From the NCBI RefSeq assembly GCF_001894825.1, contig NZ_BCWY01000039.1, positions 20,583 through 84,582 on the forward strand: 64,000 nt of DNA, read 5' to 3'. The DNA comes from Rhodococcus jostii NBRC 16295. GTDB lineage: Bacteria > Actinomycetota > Actinomycetes > Mycobacteriales > Mycobacteriaceae. Of this stretch, positions 23,654 through 34,739 are shown piece by piece; position 1 is the stretch's first letter; the number at the start of each line of letters is the position of its first letter. Under the pieces are notes generated by a model. It searched no databases and had not been told where the DNA came from. It saw only the letters and a program-made list of their open reading frames with translations. The position numbers were made by a program, and so were the translations under genes.

Positions 23654-24613
23654 TCAGTTGCCGCCGAGCTTCGGCAGTTCGGTGCTGATGATCGTCTCGG
23701 CCGTCATCGTGCCGTTCTCGACCTTCGTTCCCTGAACCATGACGGTGAATCCGGGCTTCAGGTCGGCGACCGTCGCGCCGTCGAGTGCGATCACATTCGT
23801 CTGCGCGTTCGTCTGGACCGTCACCTGGGAACCGCCGATGACGTCGAGGGTGAGAGTGGAGCCGTCGTTGGCGCTGATCGTTCCGAACGCGGCGCCCGCC
23901 GCGCCGATGGCCTCACCGATGCCGCCGGGGAGTTGGTCGAGCGGCGACTCCGACGTGGTCGACGGCGGTGGTGTCGTCTTCGGCGGCGCGGTGGTGGCGG
24001 GTGGTCGGGACGTAGTCGGGCCCGCCGCCGTGGTGCTCGAGGAGTTGTTCGGCGCGGTCGTGAAGAGGGCGACACCGAAGCCGATGACGGCGATCAGCAG
24101 CAGCGCCGCCGCCGCGGCCGCGATCCACGTGCCGATCCGGCGGGGCTTCTTCTCCCCGGCGCCCTCGGCGGCCGGCGCCTGGTACTGCGAGCCCGGGTAC
24201 TGGGCGTTCGGGTACTGGGCGTTCGGGTACTGACCCGTCGGATAGCCGCCCTGGTACTGCTGGGCATCGTAGGGCGGGTACGCCTGGGTGGCGTTCGGCG
24301 GCGGAGCCTGCTGGTCGTACCGCGGGTCGTAGGCCGGGTAGGCCTGCGTCGGGTGGGGCTGATTCTGCCCGTACGCCGTGGTCGGGTCGGACGTGTAGAA
24401 CTGCTCGGTCGGCCGGCCGGCCGGACCCATGTGCTCCGTGCGCTGCTCGGGCGAGCCGATGTTCTCGGTCGGCTGGTCCTGCCGCGACCAGGCTTGGGTG
24501 GGGTCGGACTCCGTTCCGTCCGGCGTCCACGACTCCGTGCCGTCCGGTCTCCACGACTCCGTGCCGTCGTACGCGCGTTCCTGCGGGGTACGCGGATCGT
24601 CGGGGTTCGTCAT
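23654..24613 (-). CDS. Membrane protein with Tyr/Gln/Pro-rich cytoplasmic repeats and DUF5666-like outer domain
   Basis: 319 residues. The N-terminal ~150 residues are disordered and repetitive: three DGTES units, TQAYP repeats, and GQYPNAQYPNAQYPGSQYQ. One TM helix (about 160-183, TWIAAAAAALLLIAVIGFGV) follows. A Thr/Pro linker leads to a ~90-residue outer domain (FGTISANDGSTLTLDVIGG, FTVMVQGTKVENGTMTAETI), a DUF5666-like beta-barrel. It may be an envelope scaffold; the Tyr-rich tail resembles targets of FHA or kinase signalling. Own promoter region of ~90 bases after the clpB terminator. Confidence 0.78.
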   Translation of the reverse strand: MTNPDDPRTPQERAYDGTESWRPDGTESWTPDGTESDPTQAWSRQDQPTENIGSPEQRTEHMGPAGRPTEQFYTSDPTTAYGQNQPHPTQAYPAYDPRYDQQAPPPNATQAYPPYDAQQYQGGYPTGQYPNAQYPNAQYPGSQYQAPAAEGAGEKKPRRIGTWIAAAAAALLLIAVIGFGVALFTTAPNNSSSTTAAGPTTSRPPATTAPPKTTPPPSTTSESPLDQLPGGIGEAIGAAGAAFGTISANDGSTLTLDVIGGSQVTVQTNAQTNVIALDGATVADLKPGFTVMVQGTKVENGTMTAETIISTELPKLGGN

Positions 24614-24706
24614 GATCGGCCCCTCCCTCGGGTTCGTGTGGCCGGTGTCCTGCAGTTACGGAGGGTCCAGGGTAACGGCGAAACTTAAGACATCGCTGTG
24701 AATACA

Positions 24707-24752
24707 CAGGTGAGTGGCACGGTGTGCGGGAGCACACCGTGCCACTCACCTG
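24707..24752. terminator. 21-bp-arm hairpin terminator after clpB (CAGGTGAGTGGC family)
   Basis: Perfect 21-base arms beginning CAGGTGAGTGGCACGG with a 4-base loop, 7 bases beyond the clpB stop. It shares its outer 12 bases with the hairpin at 21373-21418. No T-run. Confidence 0.8.
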
Positions 24753-24758
24753 GGGTGG

Positions 24759-27311
<2,553 letters not shown>

Positions 27312-27387
27312 TGGTCACCTCTTTGGCGTTGTAGAGCGGTTCGCCGCCCGCGGCCGTGGGGCGCGTGGCGACGCTGTCATCATTCTT

Positions 27388-27413
27388 AACGCGCGAAGGG
27401 TTGAGTCTGTTCC
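27388..27413 (-). promoter_or_regulatory. SigH-like promoter of clpB
   Basis: On the minus strand GGAA and GTT are separated by 19 bases, matching the GGAA/GTT type used by SigH-family factors that control clpB in mycobacteria. Read by eye only. Confidence 0.4.
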
Positions 27414-27421
27414 GCTCAACT
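27400..27421. promoter_or_regulatory. HAIR operator (HspR site) at clpB
   Basis: TTGAGT-N7-GCTCAA matches the HspR consensus CTTGAGT-N7-ACTCAAG at all but three positions. It overlaps the promoter-like elements about 90 bases upstream of the clpB start. Confidence 0.75.
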
Positions 27422-27479
27422 TTGGAATTTTTCCGCTACCCCCATCATGTCGCCTTGCGACGCCTCGCGGGGCGAGATG

Positions 27480-28559
27480 TCAGGCCTCGATCGCGGCCGC
27501 CATCATCGGCCATGACGAGGCGAGGTCGTCCCGCCAGTACCCCCACGAGTGAGTGCCGACCGGCCGGAGGTCCACCGTCGCCGGGATGTCCAGGGCGTGG
27601 AGTTTCTCGGCCAGCCGCGTCGTGCAGTCGTTGGTGACGGCCTCGAGGACACCGCCCACGACGACCTGCGTCGCGAGAGTGCGCCGGTCGCCGCCGACGG
27701 TCTGGGCGTCGAGGGTGTCGTACGGTCCCGGTAGCCCGCTGCCGTTGGAGATGTAGAGGGTGGTGCCCCGAAGTTTCTCGGCGTTGACGTACGGATCGTT
27801 CGCGGCCCACAGCGGATCGTTTGCCGAACCCCACATGTTCTCGGGGTTGCCGCCGAAATCCGAGACCGTGATCTCGACGAACCGGCGAGCCACCGGGTCG
27901 CTCGTCATCGCGCACCCGCTGTACGCACCGACGCTCTCGTAGAGCCCGGGCCTGGAGATCGCGAGGTTGAGGACGCTGGTGGCCGACATGGACAGCCCGG
28001 CGATGGCGTTCTTCCCGCTCGTCTCGAGCGCCGAGTCCACGATGGGCGGCAGTTCCTTCGTCAGGAACGTCTGCCATTTGTTCCGCCCCAGCTTCGGGTC
28101 GTCACGCTGCCAGTCCGCGTAATAACTGGACTGCCCGCCGAACGGGATGACCACGTTGACATTCTTGTCGGAGAAGAATTTCTCGACGTCCGCCTTCTGC
28201 TCCCAGCCGTACCGTTCGGAGTTCCCCTCCACGCCGCCGAGCATGTAGACGGTGGGGCGCTTCTCCGACGTGGCCCGGATGACACGGACGGTGACGTCCT
28301 TGTCCATGGCGGTCGAATGGACGGTGAAGTTCAGCTGCGATTCGCCCACGGGGATGACCTCGACCAACCGCGAACCGTCGGGCGCCTCGTCGGCCGAGAT
28401 CGACTCGATCGTCGCCCGTGGCTCCGCGGAGACGACGCTGCCGCCGCTGATCATCGTCAGCGTCACGGCCGCCACGACAGCGGCAGTCCGGCCAACGCGG
28501 ACCGAACTGGACATCCCCGGACGAAACCGACCACGATCCCGCGCACAGCCAACTCTCAT
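27480..28559 (-). CDS. Secreted mycolyltransferase/esterase (antigen 85 family)
   Basis: 359 residues from ATG 28559, which follows GAGGGGGG; an in-frame ATG at 28514 is an alternative. A signal peptide (hydrophobic core AAVVAAVTLTMISG, cleavage near VSAEP) is followed by an alpha/beta-hydrolase. Family marks: PTVYMLGGVEGNSE, WEQKADVEKFFSDKNVNVV, nucleophile Ser in GLSMSATSVLNLAI, and His in THSWGYWRDDL. Antigen 85 proteins move mycolates between trehalose carriers and arabinogalactan outside the membrane. It is downstream of no operon partner; clpB's promoter lies beyond its 3' end. Confidence 0.9.
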   Translation of the reverse strand: MRVGCARDRGRFRPGMSSSVRVGRTAAVVAAVTLTMISGGSVVSAEPRATIESISADEAPDGSRLVEVIPVGESQLNFTVHSTAMDKDVTVRVIRATSEKRPTVYMLGGVEGNSERYGWEQKADVEKFFSDKNVNVVIPFGGQSSYYADWQRDDPKLGRNKWQTFLTKELPPIVDSALETSGKNAIAGLSMSATSVLNLAISRPGLYESVGAYSGCAMTSDPVARRFVEITVSDFGGNPENMWGSANDPLWAANDPYVNAEKLRGTTLYISNGSGLPGPYDTLDAQTVGGDRRTLATQVVVGGVLEAVTNDCTTRLAEKLHALDIPATVDLRPVGTHSWGYWRDDLASSWPMMAAAIEA

Positions 28560-28747
28560 GGGCCCCCCTCGGTAACGCTGCCTCATTACTGGATGCATCG
28601 TGCCTTGCCGGTGGTCACGGCTCACTGGCGACCCACCGAATTACCGGGCGTGCACGCCGAAGCGGCCGTTGCCGTAACCCGAGGTCCGCGCGAGAGACGG
28701 CTAGAATGCGGGTGTTCGCATCACCACGCACGCAAACAGGGGACGGC

Positions 28748-29926
28748 TTGACACGAGATTGCCTCGATCCGCTCGTGATTTCGCGTCTGCGCGCCAGCTT
28801 TTCGTCGATCGTGTCCGCCGACCAGGGACACGGCCGGCTCACCACCACGTTCTATTCCACCCTGTTCGCCGAGCACCCCGACTTCCGCGCACTCTTCCCG
28901 GCCGCGCTGGATCAGCAGGGTCATCGACTGTTCCAGGCGCTGCAGTTCGTCATCGACAACCTCGAGGACGCGGATCGCGTTCTCGGTTTCCTCAGCCAGC
29001 TCGGCCGTGACCACCGCAAGTACGGCGTCGACGGCAGGCACTACTTCGCGTCGCGCAACGCGCTGCTCGTGGCGGTGCGGAGTTCCTTCACCAAGGCCAT
29101 CTGGACGCCCTCGCTGACTGCGGCCTGGACGGAACTGCTCGACCTCCTCCTGCACACGATGGCCGACGCCGCCGAGAACGACGACCTGCCCGCCGCGTGG
29201 GGCGCCACCGTCGTCGATCACGAACGCCGCCTCGACGACCTCGCGATCGTCCGCCTCGAGACCGACTCCCCCATCCCCTACGGCGCCGGCCAGTACCTCA
29301 GCGTCCAGATCCCGCAACGGCCCCGCATGTGGCGCTATCTGTCGGCGGCCATCCCCGCCAACCCGTACGGGCAGCTCGAATTCCATGTGCGCCGCGTGTC
29401 GGGCGGGTGGGTGAGCCCCGCCATCGTCAACGAGACGCAGGTCGGCGACCGGTGGTTGCTCAGCTCCCCCCTGGGTGGTCTCGAGGTCGACCGGGACAGC
29501 GGGCAGGACGTCCTGATGATCGGTTCGGGAACGGGCATCGCCCCGCTGCGCGCACAGGTGATGGAAATGGCGATGCGGTCGAACAATCCGCGGGTCCACA
29601 TGTTCGTGGGGGGCAAGTACCCGTGCGACCTGTACGACATCGAGACCCTGTGGCACCTGTCGTTGAGCAATCCGTGGCTGACCGTCGTTCCCGTGTCCGA
29701 GGAGGACGAGGACCCCTGGTGGCACACGGCCCCGGCCCCCGAGGCGCCGCCGGGGTTGCATCAGCGACTCCAGGGACAACTCGGACGCGTCGTCGCCCGG
29801 TTCGGGTCGTGGGCGGATCGGCAGATCCAGATCTCCGGTTCGCCGGCGATGATCAAGACCACCATGTATGCCTTGCAGGGCGGCGGTACCCCACCCGAAC
29901 TGATCCGGCACGACCCCTTGATCTAG
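28748..29926 (+). CDS. Type-II-like flavohaemoglobin (Rv0385-like), copy 1
   Basis: About 392 residues from TTG 28748 (after CAGGGGAC; ATG 28706 is an alternative). An N-terminal globin (1-135) has proximal His89 in LGRDHRKYG, B10 Tyr36 in FYSTLF and the CD1 Phe in FRALFP. An FAD domain follows, with RMWRYLSAA in place of the usual RxYS, so Leu stands where the FAD-stacking Tyr is found in Hmp. The NAD domain has MIGSGTGIAPLRA. This Tyr change marks the mycobacterial type II class, proposed to carry electrons from D-lactate or other donors. Partner reductase follows after 61 bases. Confidence 0.88.
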   Translation: MTRDCLDPLVISRLRASFSSIVSADQGHGRLTTTFYSTLFAEHPDFRALFPAALDQQGHRLFQALQFVIDNLEDADRVLGFLSQLGRDHRKYGVDGRHYFASRNALLVAVRSSFTKAIWTPSLTAAWTELLDLLLHTMADAAENDDLPAAWGATVVDHERRLDDLAIVRLETDSPIPYGAGQYLSVQIPQRPRMWRYLSAAIPANPYGQLEFHVRRVSGGWVSPAIVNETQVGDRWLLSSPLGGLEVDRDSGQDVLMIGSGTGIAPLRAQVMEMAMRSNNPRVHMFVGGKYPCDLYDIETLWHLSLSNPWLTVVPVSEEDEDPWWHTAPAPEAPPGLHQRLQGQLGRVVARFGSWADRQIQISGSPAMIKTTMYALQGGGTPPELIRHDPLI

Positions 29927-29987
29927 CCGCGCGGCCAGTCGCCGCCCACTCCGCAATCCGGTTCGACAGTCGGGAGAGCATCACGCC

Positions 29988-30740
29988 ATGCAAGCCACGC
30001 AGACCACCTGGACCAGCACCGTCGTCGAACATCATCGTTTGCGGCACGACCTCGCCGTGGTCCGTCTCGTCGGCGACTACGTTCCCTTCCAGCCGGGCCA
30101 GTACGTGGACGTGAGCGTGCCCCAGAACCCGCGGCTACTCCGAAGGCTCTCCCCCGCGCTTCCCCCGTCGCTGGACGGCAAGCTCGAATTCCACGTTCGC
30201 ACGGTCCCGGGTGGCTGGGTCAGCGGCGACATCGTCACCGACACCTCGCCCGGCGATCAGTGGCAGATCCTCGAACCTCGCGGCACCATGTCCGTCGACG
30301 AGGACGGACCGGACGTCATCATGATCGCCGGCGGCACCGGCCTGGCCCCGTTCCGGTCGATCCTGCTGGATCTGTCGCGTCGGCCGAATCCGCCGCGAGT
30401 GTTTCTGTTCACGGGCGACCGGACGCCGCGGGATCTCTACGCGTCCGACATGCTCTACCTGCTGCTGCAGAACCTGCCGTGGCTCACCGTCATTCCCGTC
30501 GTGGAGAACGTCGTGAATCCCGACTGGACCGACGAATGGTACGAGCGCACCAGAGTGGATGTGGGGTTCACCGAGGACGACCTCATCGAGGGCACGCTGC
30601 CCGACGTCGTGACGTCCTACGGCGCGTTCACCGAGCACCAGGTGCTGGTGTGCGGGTCGGCAGCGATGGTCCGCGCCACCCTCGACCGTCTCCGGGACAC
30701 CGGAACACCCACGGAGAACATTCAGTTCGACCCGTACTGA
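29988..30740 (+). CDS. Stand-alone FAD/NAD(P)H oxidoreductase of the flavohaemoglobin reductase type
   Basis: 250 residues from ATG 29988. It aligns by eye with the reductase half of the flanking flavohaemoglobins but lacks the globin domain. FAD part: PGQYVDVSVPQNPRLLRRLS, again R-x-L-S instead of R-x-Y-S. FHVRTVPGGWVSGDIV and NAD loop IAGGTGLAPFRSIL follow, with VLVCGSAAM near the end. Probably transfers electrons from NAD(P)H to an unknown acceptor, possibly the globins. Likely one operon with copy 1; it converges with copy 2, 10 bases apart. Confidence 0.85.
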   Translation: MQATQTTWTSTVVEHHRLRHDLAVVRLVGDYVPFQPGQYVDVSVPQNPRLLRRLSPALPPSLDGKLEFHVRTVPGGWVSGDIVTDTSPGDQWQILEPRGTMSVDEDGPDVIMIAGGTGLAPFRSILLDLSRRPNPPRVFLFTGDRTPRDLYASDMLYLLLQNLPWLTVIPVVENVVNPDWTDEWYERTRVDVGFTEDDLIEGTLPDVVTSYGAFTEHQVLVCGSAAMVRATLDRLRDTGTPTENIQFDPY

Positions 30741-30750
30741 GCCTGGCCGA

Positions 30751-31917
30751 TCAGTAGGACGGGTCGTGCCGGATGTTCTCCGGCGGAGTCCCCGCCGCGT
30801 GCAGCCGGAACTTGGTGGTGTTGATCATCGCCTCGGAGCCCACGAGTTGGATGTCGCGCTCGGCCCACGTGCCGAAGTCGGCGACGACCTGCCCGACCTT
30901 GCCGGTCAGTCTGCGGTGCATGCCGGGCAGTGTGGCGCTGCTCGGCCCGGTGTACCACCACGGGTCCTCGTCCTCCTCGGTGACCGGGACGACGGTCAGC
31001 CACGGATTCTGCTCCGCGAGCGCCCACAGGGTGCCCAGGTCGTAGAGGTCGCAGGGGTACCGGCCGGCGAAGAACAGATGGACCCGGCGGTCCTGGCCGC
31101 GGTGCGACATCTGGAGGATCTGCGCGCGCAGCGGGGCGATCCCCGTGCCCGACCCGATCATCAGGATGTCGCGACCGTTGTCGTAACGGACCCCGAGGTC
31201 GCCGAGCGGGGATCCGACGACCCACCGCTCGCCGACGAGGGTCTGACCGACGATGGCGGGGCTGACCCAGCCACCCGACACGCGGCGGACATGGAATTCG
31301 ATGATGCCCTGGTCGTTGGCCGGGTTGGCGGGCGACAGGTACCGCCACATCCGGGGACGCGACGGGACCTGAACGCTCACGTACTGACCGGCGGTGTACG
31401 TCATCGGTTCGTCGAGTTGGAGGCGGACGATCGAGACGTCCTTCCGGACCGGGAGGTGTTCGAGCACGGTCGCGCCCCACGCCGGCGGGCCACTCTCGGC
31501 GTTGGCCGCATCCATCATGGTGGCGGCGACGACCGCGAGGACGTCGCGCCAGGCCTGCTCGAGTTCGTCGGTCCACGGCTCGGTCGAGGGGAACTGTTCG
31601 ACCGCGGCGATCAGGGAGTTGCCGACGGCGACGTAGTGCTTGTCCTCGATCCCGTACTTGCGGTGGTCCCGGCCGAGCTGGGCGAGGTAGGCGAGGATCT
31701 GCCCGGAGTCCTCCTCGAGTCGCTCGATCACGTACTGGACGGCAGCGATCAGCCGGTCGCGTTGCTCGTCCATGGCGGCGGGGAAGAAGTCGCGAGCTTC
31801 GGGATACCGCGCGAACAGCAGGGCATAGAAGGACCGCGAGAGCGCCTGCGGCCCGTCCGGCACTGCCGCGATGGCCTTGAAACTCGACCGGACCAGCGAT
31901 ATTGCCTGTGAATCCAC
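30751..31917 (-). CDS. Type-II-like flavohaemoglobin, copy 2
   Basis: 388 residues from GTG 31917. Globin part: B10 Tyr31 in SFYALLF, proximal His85 in LGRDHRKYG, and CD1 Phe in RDFFP. Reductase part: RMWRYLSPANPAN with Leu at the FAD Tyr position, FHVRRVSGGWVSPAIV, and MIGSGTGIAPLRAQI. Long stretches agree with copy 1 (YPCDLYD, EEDEDPWW), so the two are paralogues. Predicted haem protein for NO, redox or lactate-linked electron transfer. Convergent with the reductase gene, and monocistronic. Confidence 0.88.
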   Translation of the reverse strand: MDSQAISLVRSSFKAIAAVPDGPQALSRSFYALLFARYPEARDFFPAAMDEQRDRLIAAVQYVIERLEEDSGQILAYLAQLGRDHRKYGIEDKHYVAVGNSLIAAVEQFPSTEPWTDELEQAWRDVLAVVAATMMDAANAESGPPAWGATVLEHLPVRKDVSIVRLQLDEPMTYTAGQYVSVQVPSRPRMWRYLSPANPANDQGIIEFHVRRVSGGWVSPAIVGQTLVGERWVVGSPLGDLGVRYDNGRDILMIGSGTGIAPLRAQILQMSHRGQDRRVHLFFAGRYPCDLYDLGTLWALAEQNPWLTVVPVTEEDEDPWWYTGPSSATLPGMHRRLTGKVGQVVADFGTWAERDIQLVGSEAMINTTKFRLHAAGTPPENIRHDPSY

Positions 31918-32028
31918 CGCGCATCCTCGTCACCGACTGAACGCGGCCCCGCCGCGAAGTACTTGGGCAGACTATAGGCGGGGGCGCCACGCCGCAGACC
32001 AGGTCCCTTGTTTTCCGCCCTGGTCGTG

Positions 32029-33606
32029 CTATCCGACCGCTCGGTCTGCACTCTCCCAGTAGCGGGAGCGCAGCGCCTTCTTGTCCAGTTTGCCGAGCGG
32101 GGTCAGCGGCAAGGTGTCGACGAAGTCGATCGACTTGGGGGCGTGAACGGAGCCTTTCGCCGCGCGCACCCGTTCGACGAGTTCTGCGGCGTCCACCGAC
32201 TGCCCGGCCCGCAACACCACGCACGCCTTGACGGCCTCGCCCCACTTCTCGTCCGGAACCCCGACCACCGCCACCGAGGCGACCGCCGGGTGCGCCGAGA
32301 TGACGTCCTCGATCTCCCGGGGGAACACGTTGAATCCGCCGGTGACGATCATGTCCTTCTTGCGGTCGACGATCGTCATGAATCCGTCTTTGTCCTTGCG
32401 CGCGACGTCGCCCGTGTGCAGCCATCCGCCCCGGAACGCCTCGGCGGTCTCAGCGGGCTTCTTCCAGTACCCCTTCATGACCAGCGGGCCTCGGACGCAG
32501 ATCTCGCCCAGCTCACCCTGGGGGACCTCGTTCAAGTCGTCGTCGAGCAGTGCGACGTTCAGCCAGGGCACCGGACGCCCGCACGTCGCGAGCCGGCTGG
32601 GATCGTCCGCCACGTGCTCCTCTTTCCGCAGCACCGCGATGGTCATTCCGCATTCGGTCTGGCCGTAGAACTGGAAGAAAATCTGGCCGAACTTCTCGAT
32701 TCCCTCCTTCAGCCGGGCCGGCGACATCGCCGAGGCCCCGTAGAACAGGGTCTGCAGGCTGGACACGTCCCGCTTCGGCAGGTCGGGGTGATCCATCAGC
32801 AGGTAGATCATGGTGGGGACGAGCATGGTGGCCGAGATCTTGTGCTTCTCGATCGCCTCGAGGACGGCGCCGGGTTCGAACGCGGGCAGCACGATCAGCG
32901 CGCCGCCGCGCAGCAGCGTCGGAATGAAGAACGCCGCGCCGGCGTGCGAGAGCGGTGTGCAAATGAGGAATCGCGGCTGGTCCGGCCACTGCCATTCGGC
33001 CATCTGGATCTGATTGAGCGTCGCGCCGGACTGGTAGGAGCCGACGACGCCTTTCGGCTTGCCGGTGGTGCCGCCGGTGTAGACCATGCTGCTGTTGTCG
33101 TCGGCGGCCACGTCCGCTGCCCGCAGACGTTGCGGGGTAAACGTCTCGGCGAGAGCGAGGATGTCGGTACCCACCTCGGACGGCCCCAACGACAACACGT
33201 TCTCGATCGACGGCGACTGCGCCACCAGCTCGGCGGCGCGCTCCTCGAAGGCGGTGGGGTCGAAGATCAGGGTCTGGATCTCGGCGTCGCCGACGATGTA
33301 CAGGTGGTCGTCGAGCGAACCCATCGGGTTCAGCGCGCTGGCACGGCACCCGGAGATCATGGTGGCGCCCATGCTGATGAGCACCTCGGGCCTGTTCTTC
33401 GACAGCATGGCGGTGCTCGTGCCCTTGCCGATCCCGAGCGAAGCCAGTGCCTGCGCAAAGCAACTGATCTGGTCGCGCATCTCACCGCCCGTGAGGACAA
33501 CGTCGCCGAGGTAGAGCGCCGGCTTGTCGGTGTTGCGTTCCAGTGCAGTGATGAGGAGGTCTGCAGCGAAGGCGGGTCGATGCAGATCTGCGAACTCGTC
33601 GGTCAT
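32029..33606 (-). CDS. Acyl-CoA synthetase / AMP-dependent ligase (FadD-like)
   Basis: 525 residues from ATG 33606, with AGAAGGA upstream; the frame runs open further but without similarity. ANL-superfamily motifs: P-loop MVYTGGTTGKPKGV, FYGQTECGMT, WLHTGDVARKDKDGFM, the hinge VDRKKDMIVTGGFNVFPREI, and the catalytic Lys in PLTPLGKLDKKALR. Activates a carboxylic acid as acyl-AMP, then acyl-CoA. Similar to medium or long-chain and aromatic acid ligases; substrate not assignable. Divergent from the CinA-C gene by 174 bases with no clear operator. Confidence 0.9.
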   Translation of the reverse strand: MTDEFADLHRPAFAADLLITALERNTDKPALYLGDVVLTGGEMRDQISCFAQALASLGIGKGTSTAMLSKNRPEVLISMGATMISGCRASALNPMGSLDDHLYIVGDAEIQTLIFDPTAFEERAAELVAQSPSIENVLSLGPSEVGTDILALAETFTPQRLRAADVAADDNSSMVYTGGTTGKPKGVVGSYQSGATLNQIQMAEWQWPDQPRFLICTPLSHAGAAFFIPTLLRGGALIVLPAFEPGAVLEAIEKHKISATMLVPTMIYLLMDHPDLPKRDVSSLQTLFYGASAMSPARLKEGIEKFGQIFFQFYGQTECGMTIAVLRKEEHVADDPSRLATCGRPVPWLNVALLDDDLNEVPQGELGEICVRGPLVMKGYWKKPAETAEAFRGGWLHTGDVARKDKDGFMTIVDRKKDMIVTGGFNVFPREIEDVISAHPAVASVAVVGVPDEKWGEAVKACVVLRAGQSVDAAELVERVRAAKGSVHAPKSIDFVDTLPLTPLGKLDKKALRSRYWESADRAVG

Positions 33607-33780
33607 CTGTAATCCTTCTACTCCCGCGACGCCGAGGCGCATGGTCCGGCGGCCTGGATTTCCTGTGTCCTGGGTCACCGACACCCTAACCGGAAACCGA
33701 CAAAACTGAAACCTGTTCCACCCCGCCGGGTGTGCCGAACGCCGCCTCCCGGGCGTGGCACGTCCGATACCGTGTGAACC

Positions 33781-34254
33781 ATGAGTCCGCAGGACAGAGT
33801 GGCAGAACGGATCTCGACCGCGGCACGCCGCGCACACGTCTTCCTCGCGACCGCGGAATCACTCACCGGCGGGCAGATTTCGTGCCTCCTCGGCGCCGCG
33901 CCCGCCTCCTCCGACTGGTATCGGGGCAGCGTGGTCGCCTATTCCAGCGAGGTGAAACACCGGGTTCTGCAGGTGCCGGACGGTCCCGTCGTCAGCGAGA
34001 CCAGCGCTCGCGCGATGGCCGGCGCGGTCGCCGAACTGCTCGGCGCCGACATCGCCGTCGCCGTGACCGGTGCGGGCGGCCCCGACCCTCAGGACGGGCA
34101 ACCGCCGGGCACCGTCTGGTTCGGGCTCTTCGCCCGCGGCCGGATCGACACCGAGATGCGCCGATTCGACGGCGATCCGCAGGACGTCGTGACCGCCACC
34201 ACCGAACACGCTCTGGTGCTCCTGGAGCAGGCGCTGGCCTCCGTCCCCGGCTGA
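33781..34254 (+). CDS. CinA C-terminal-domain protein (nicotinamide-nucleotide amidase-like)
   Basis: 157 residues, only the CinA-C/PncC domain. Motifs: ATAESLTGGQISCLLG, WYRGSVVAYSSEVKHRVLQV, and VAVTGAGGPDPQDGQPPGTVWFGL. Family members deamidate nicotinamide mononucleotide in pyridine-nucleotide salvage. The ATG at 33781 starts the conserved helix. The next gene begins 78 bases on, with its own leader. Confidence 0.88.
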   Translation: MSPQDRVAERISTAARRAHVFLATAESLTGGQISCLLGAAPASSDWYRGSVVAYSSEVKHRVLQVPDGPVVSETSARAMAGAVAELLGADIAVAVTGAGGPDPQDGQPPGTVWFGLFARGRIDTEMRRFDGDPQDVVTATTEHALVLLEQALASVPG

Positions 34255-34331
34255 ACTCCTTGCCGTCGCGTAAAGATCCGCGAGCCGGGTAAACGTCCGA
34301 GAGGGCACCTCTACACCCGAGGAGGATTTCC

Positions 34332-34739
34332 GTGCCGAAGACCACCGAAGGCGGCAAGCCGAAGAAGAGCGAACTCCCCGGGACTCTGAAGAAGTCGTCC
34401 GAGAAGGCGCAGCGCACGTTTGCGAAGGTCTACGACTCCGCCATGGACCAGTACGGGGACGAGGAACGGGCGCACCGGGTCGCGTTCGACGCACTGAAAC
34501 ACAGCTACGAAAAAGTCGGCGACCACTGGGAGGCCAAGGAGGAGAAGGGCCCCTCGGACGACCGGGCGAAGAGCGGCGGCCCGAACCCGTCCGGTGAGAC
34601 GGCCGAGGGCGTCGATGCCAACGCGAGCAAGGAACATCTGATGCACATCGCGCAGCGACTCGACATTCACGGCCGGTCCACCATGACCAAGGACGAGCTC
34701 GTCGACGCGATCGAGAAGGCGAATCGGAGAGCGGGATGA
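34332..34739 (+). CDS. ChaB family protein with C-terminal SAP/Rho-N-like motif
   Basis: 135 residues from GTG 34332, preceded by GAGGAGGA. The ChaB part (14-70) is recognisable: LPGTLKKSSEKAQRTFAKVYDSA, then YGDEERAHRVAFDALKHSYEK. A charged linker leads to a ~35-residue helix-extension-helix (SKEHLMHIAQRLDIHGRSTM, TKDELVDAIEKAN), like the SAP or Rho N-terminal motif that binds nucleic acid. The stop overlaps the next ATG in ATGA, so translation is coupled to the dehydrogenase. ChaB is tied to cation transport or stress in enterobacteria; here the role is unknown. Confidence 0.85.
   Translation: MPKTTEGGKPKKSELPGTLKKSSEKAQRTFAKVYDSAMDQYGDEERAHRVAFDALKHSYEKVGDHWEAKEEKGPSDDRAKSGGPNPSGETAEGVDANASKEHLMHIAQRLDIHGRSTMTKDELVDAIEKANRRAG

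Noticed and set aside
28061..28285. Separate small gene inside the mycolyltransferase
   Set aside because: Ser/Arg-rich alternative frame only; the main frame has all family motifs.
27480..28559. Unusual GLSMSA nucleophile elbow as a damaged active site
   Set aside because: Antigen-85 proteins commonly vary after GLSM, so this looks functional.
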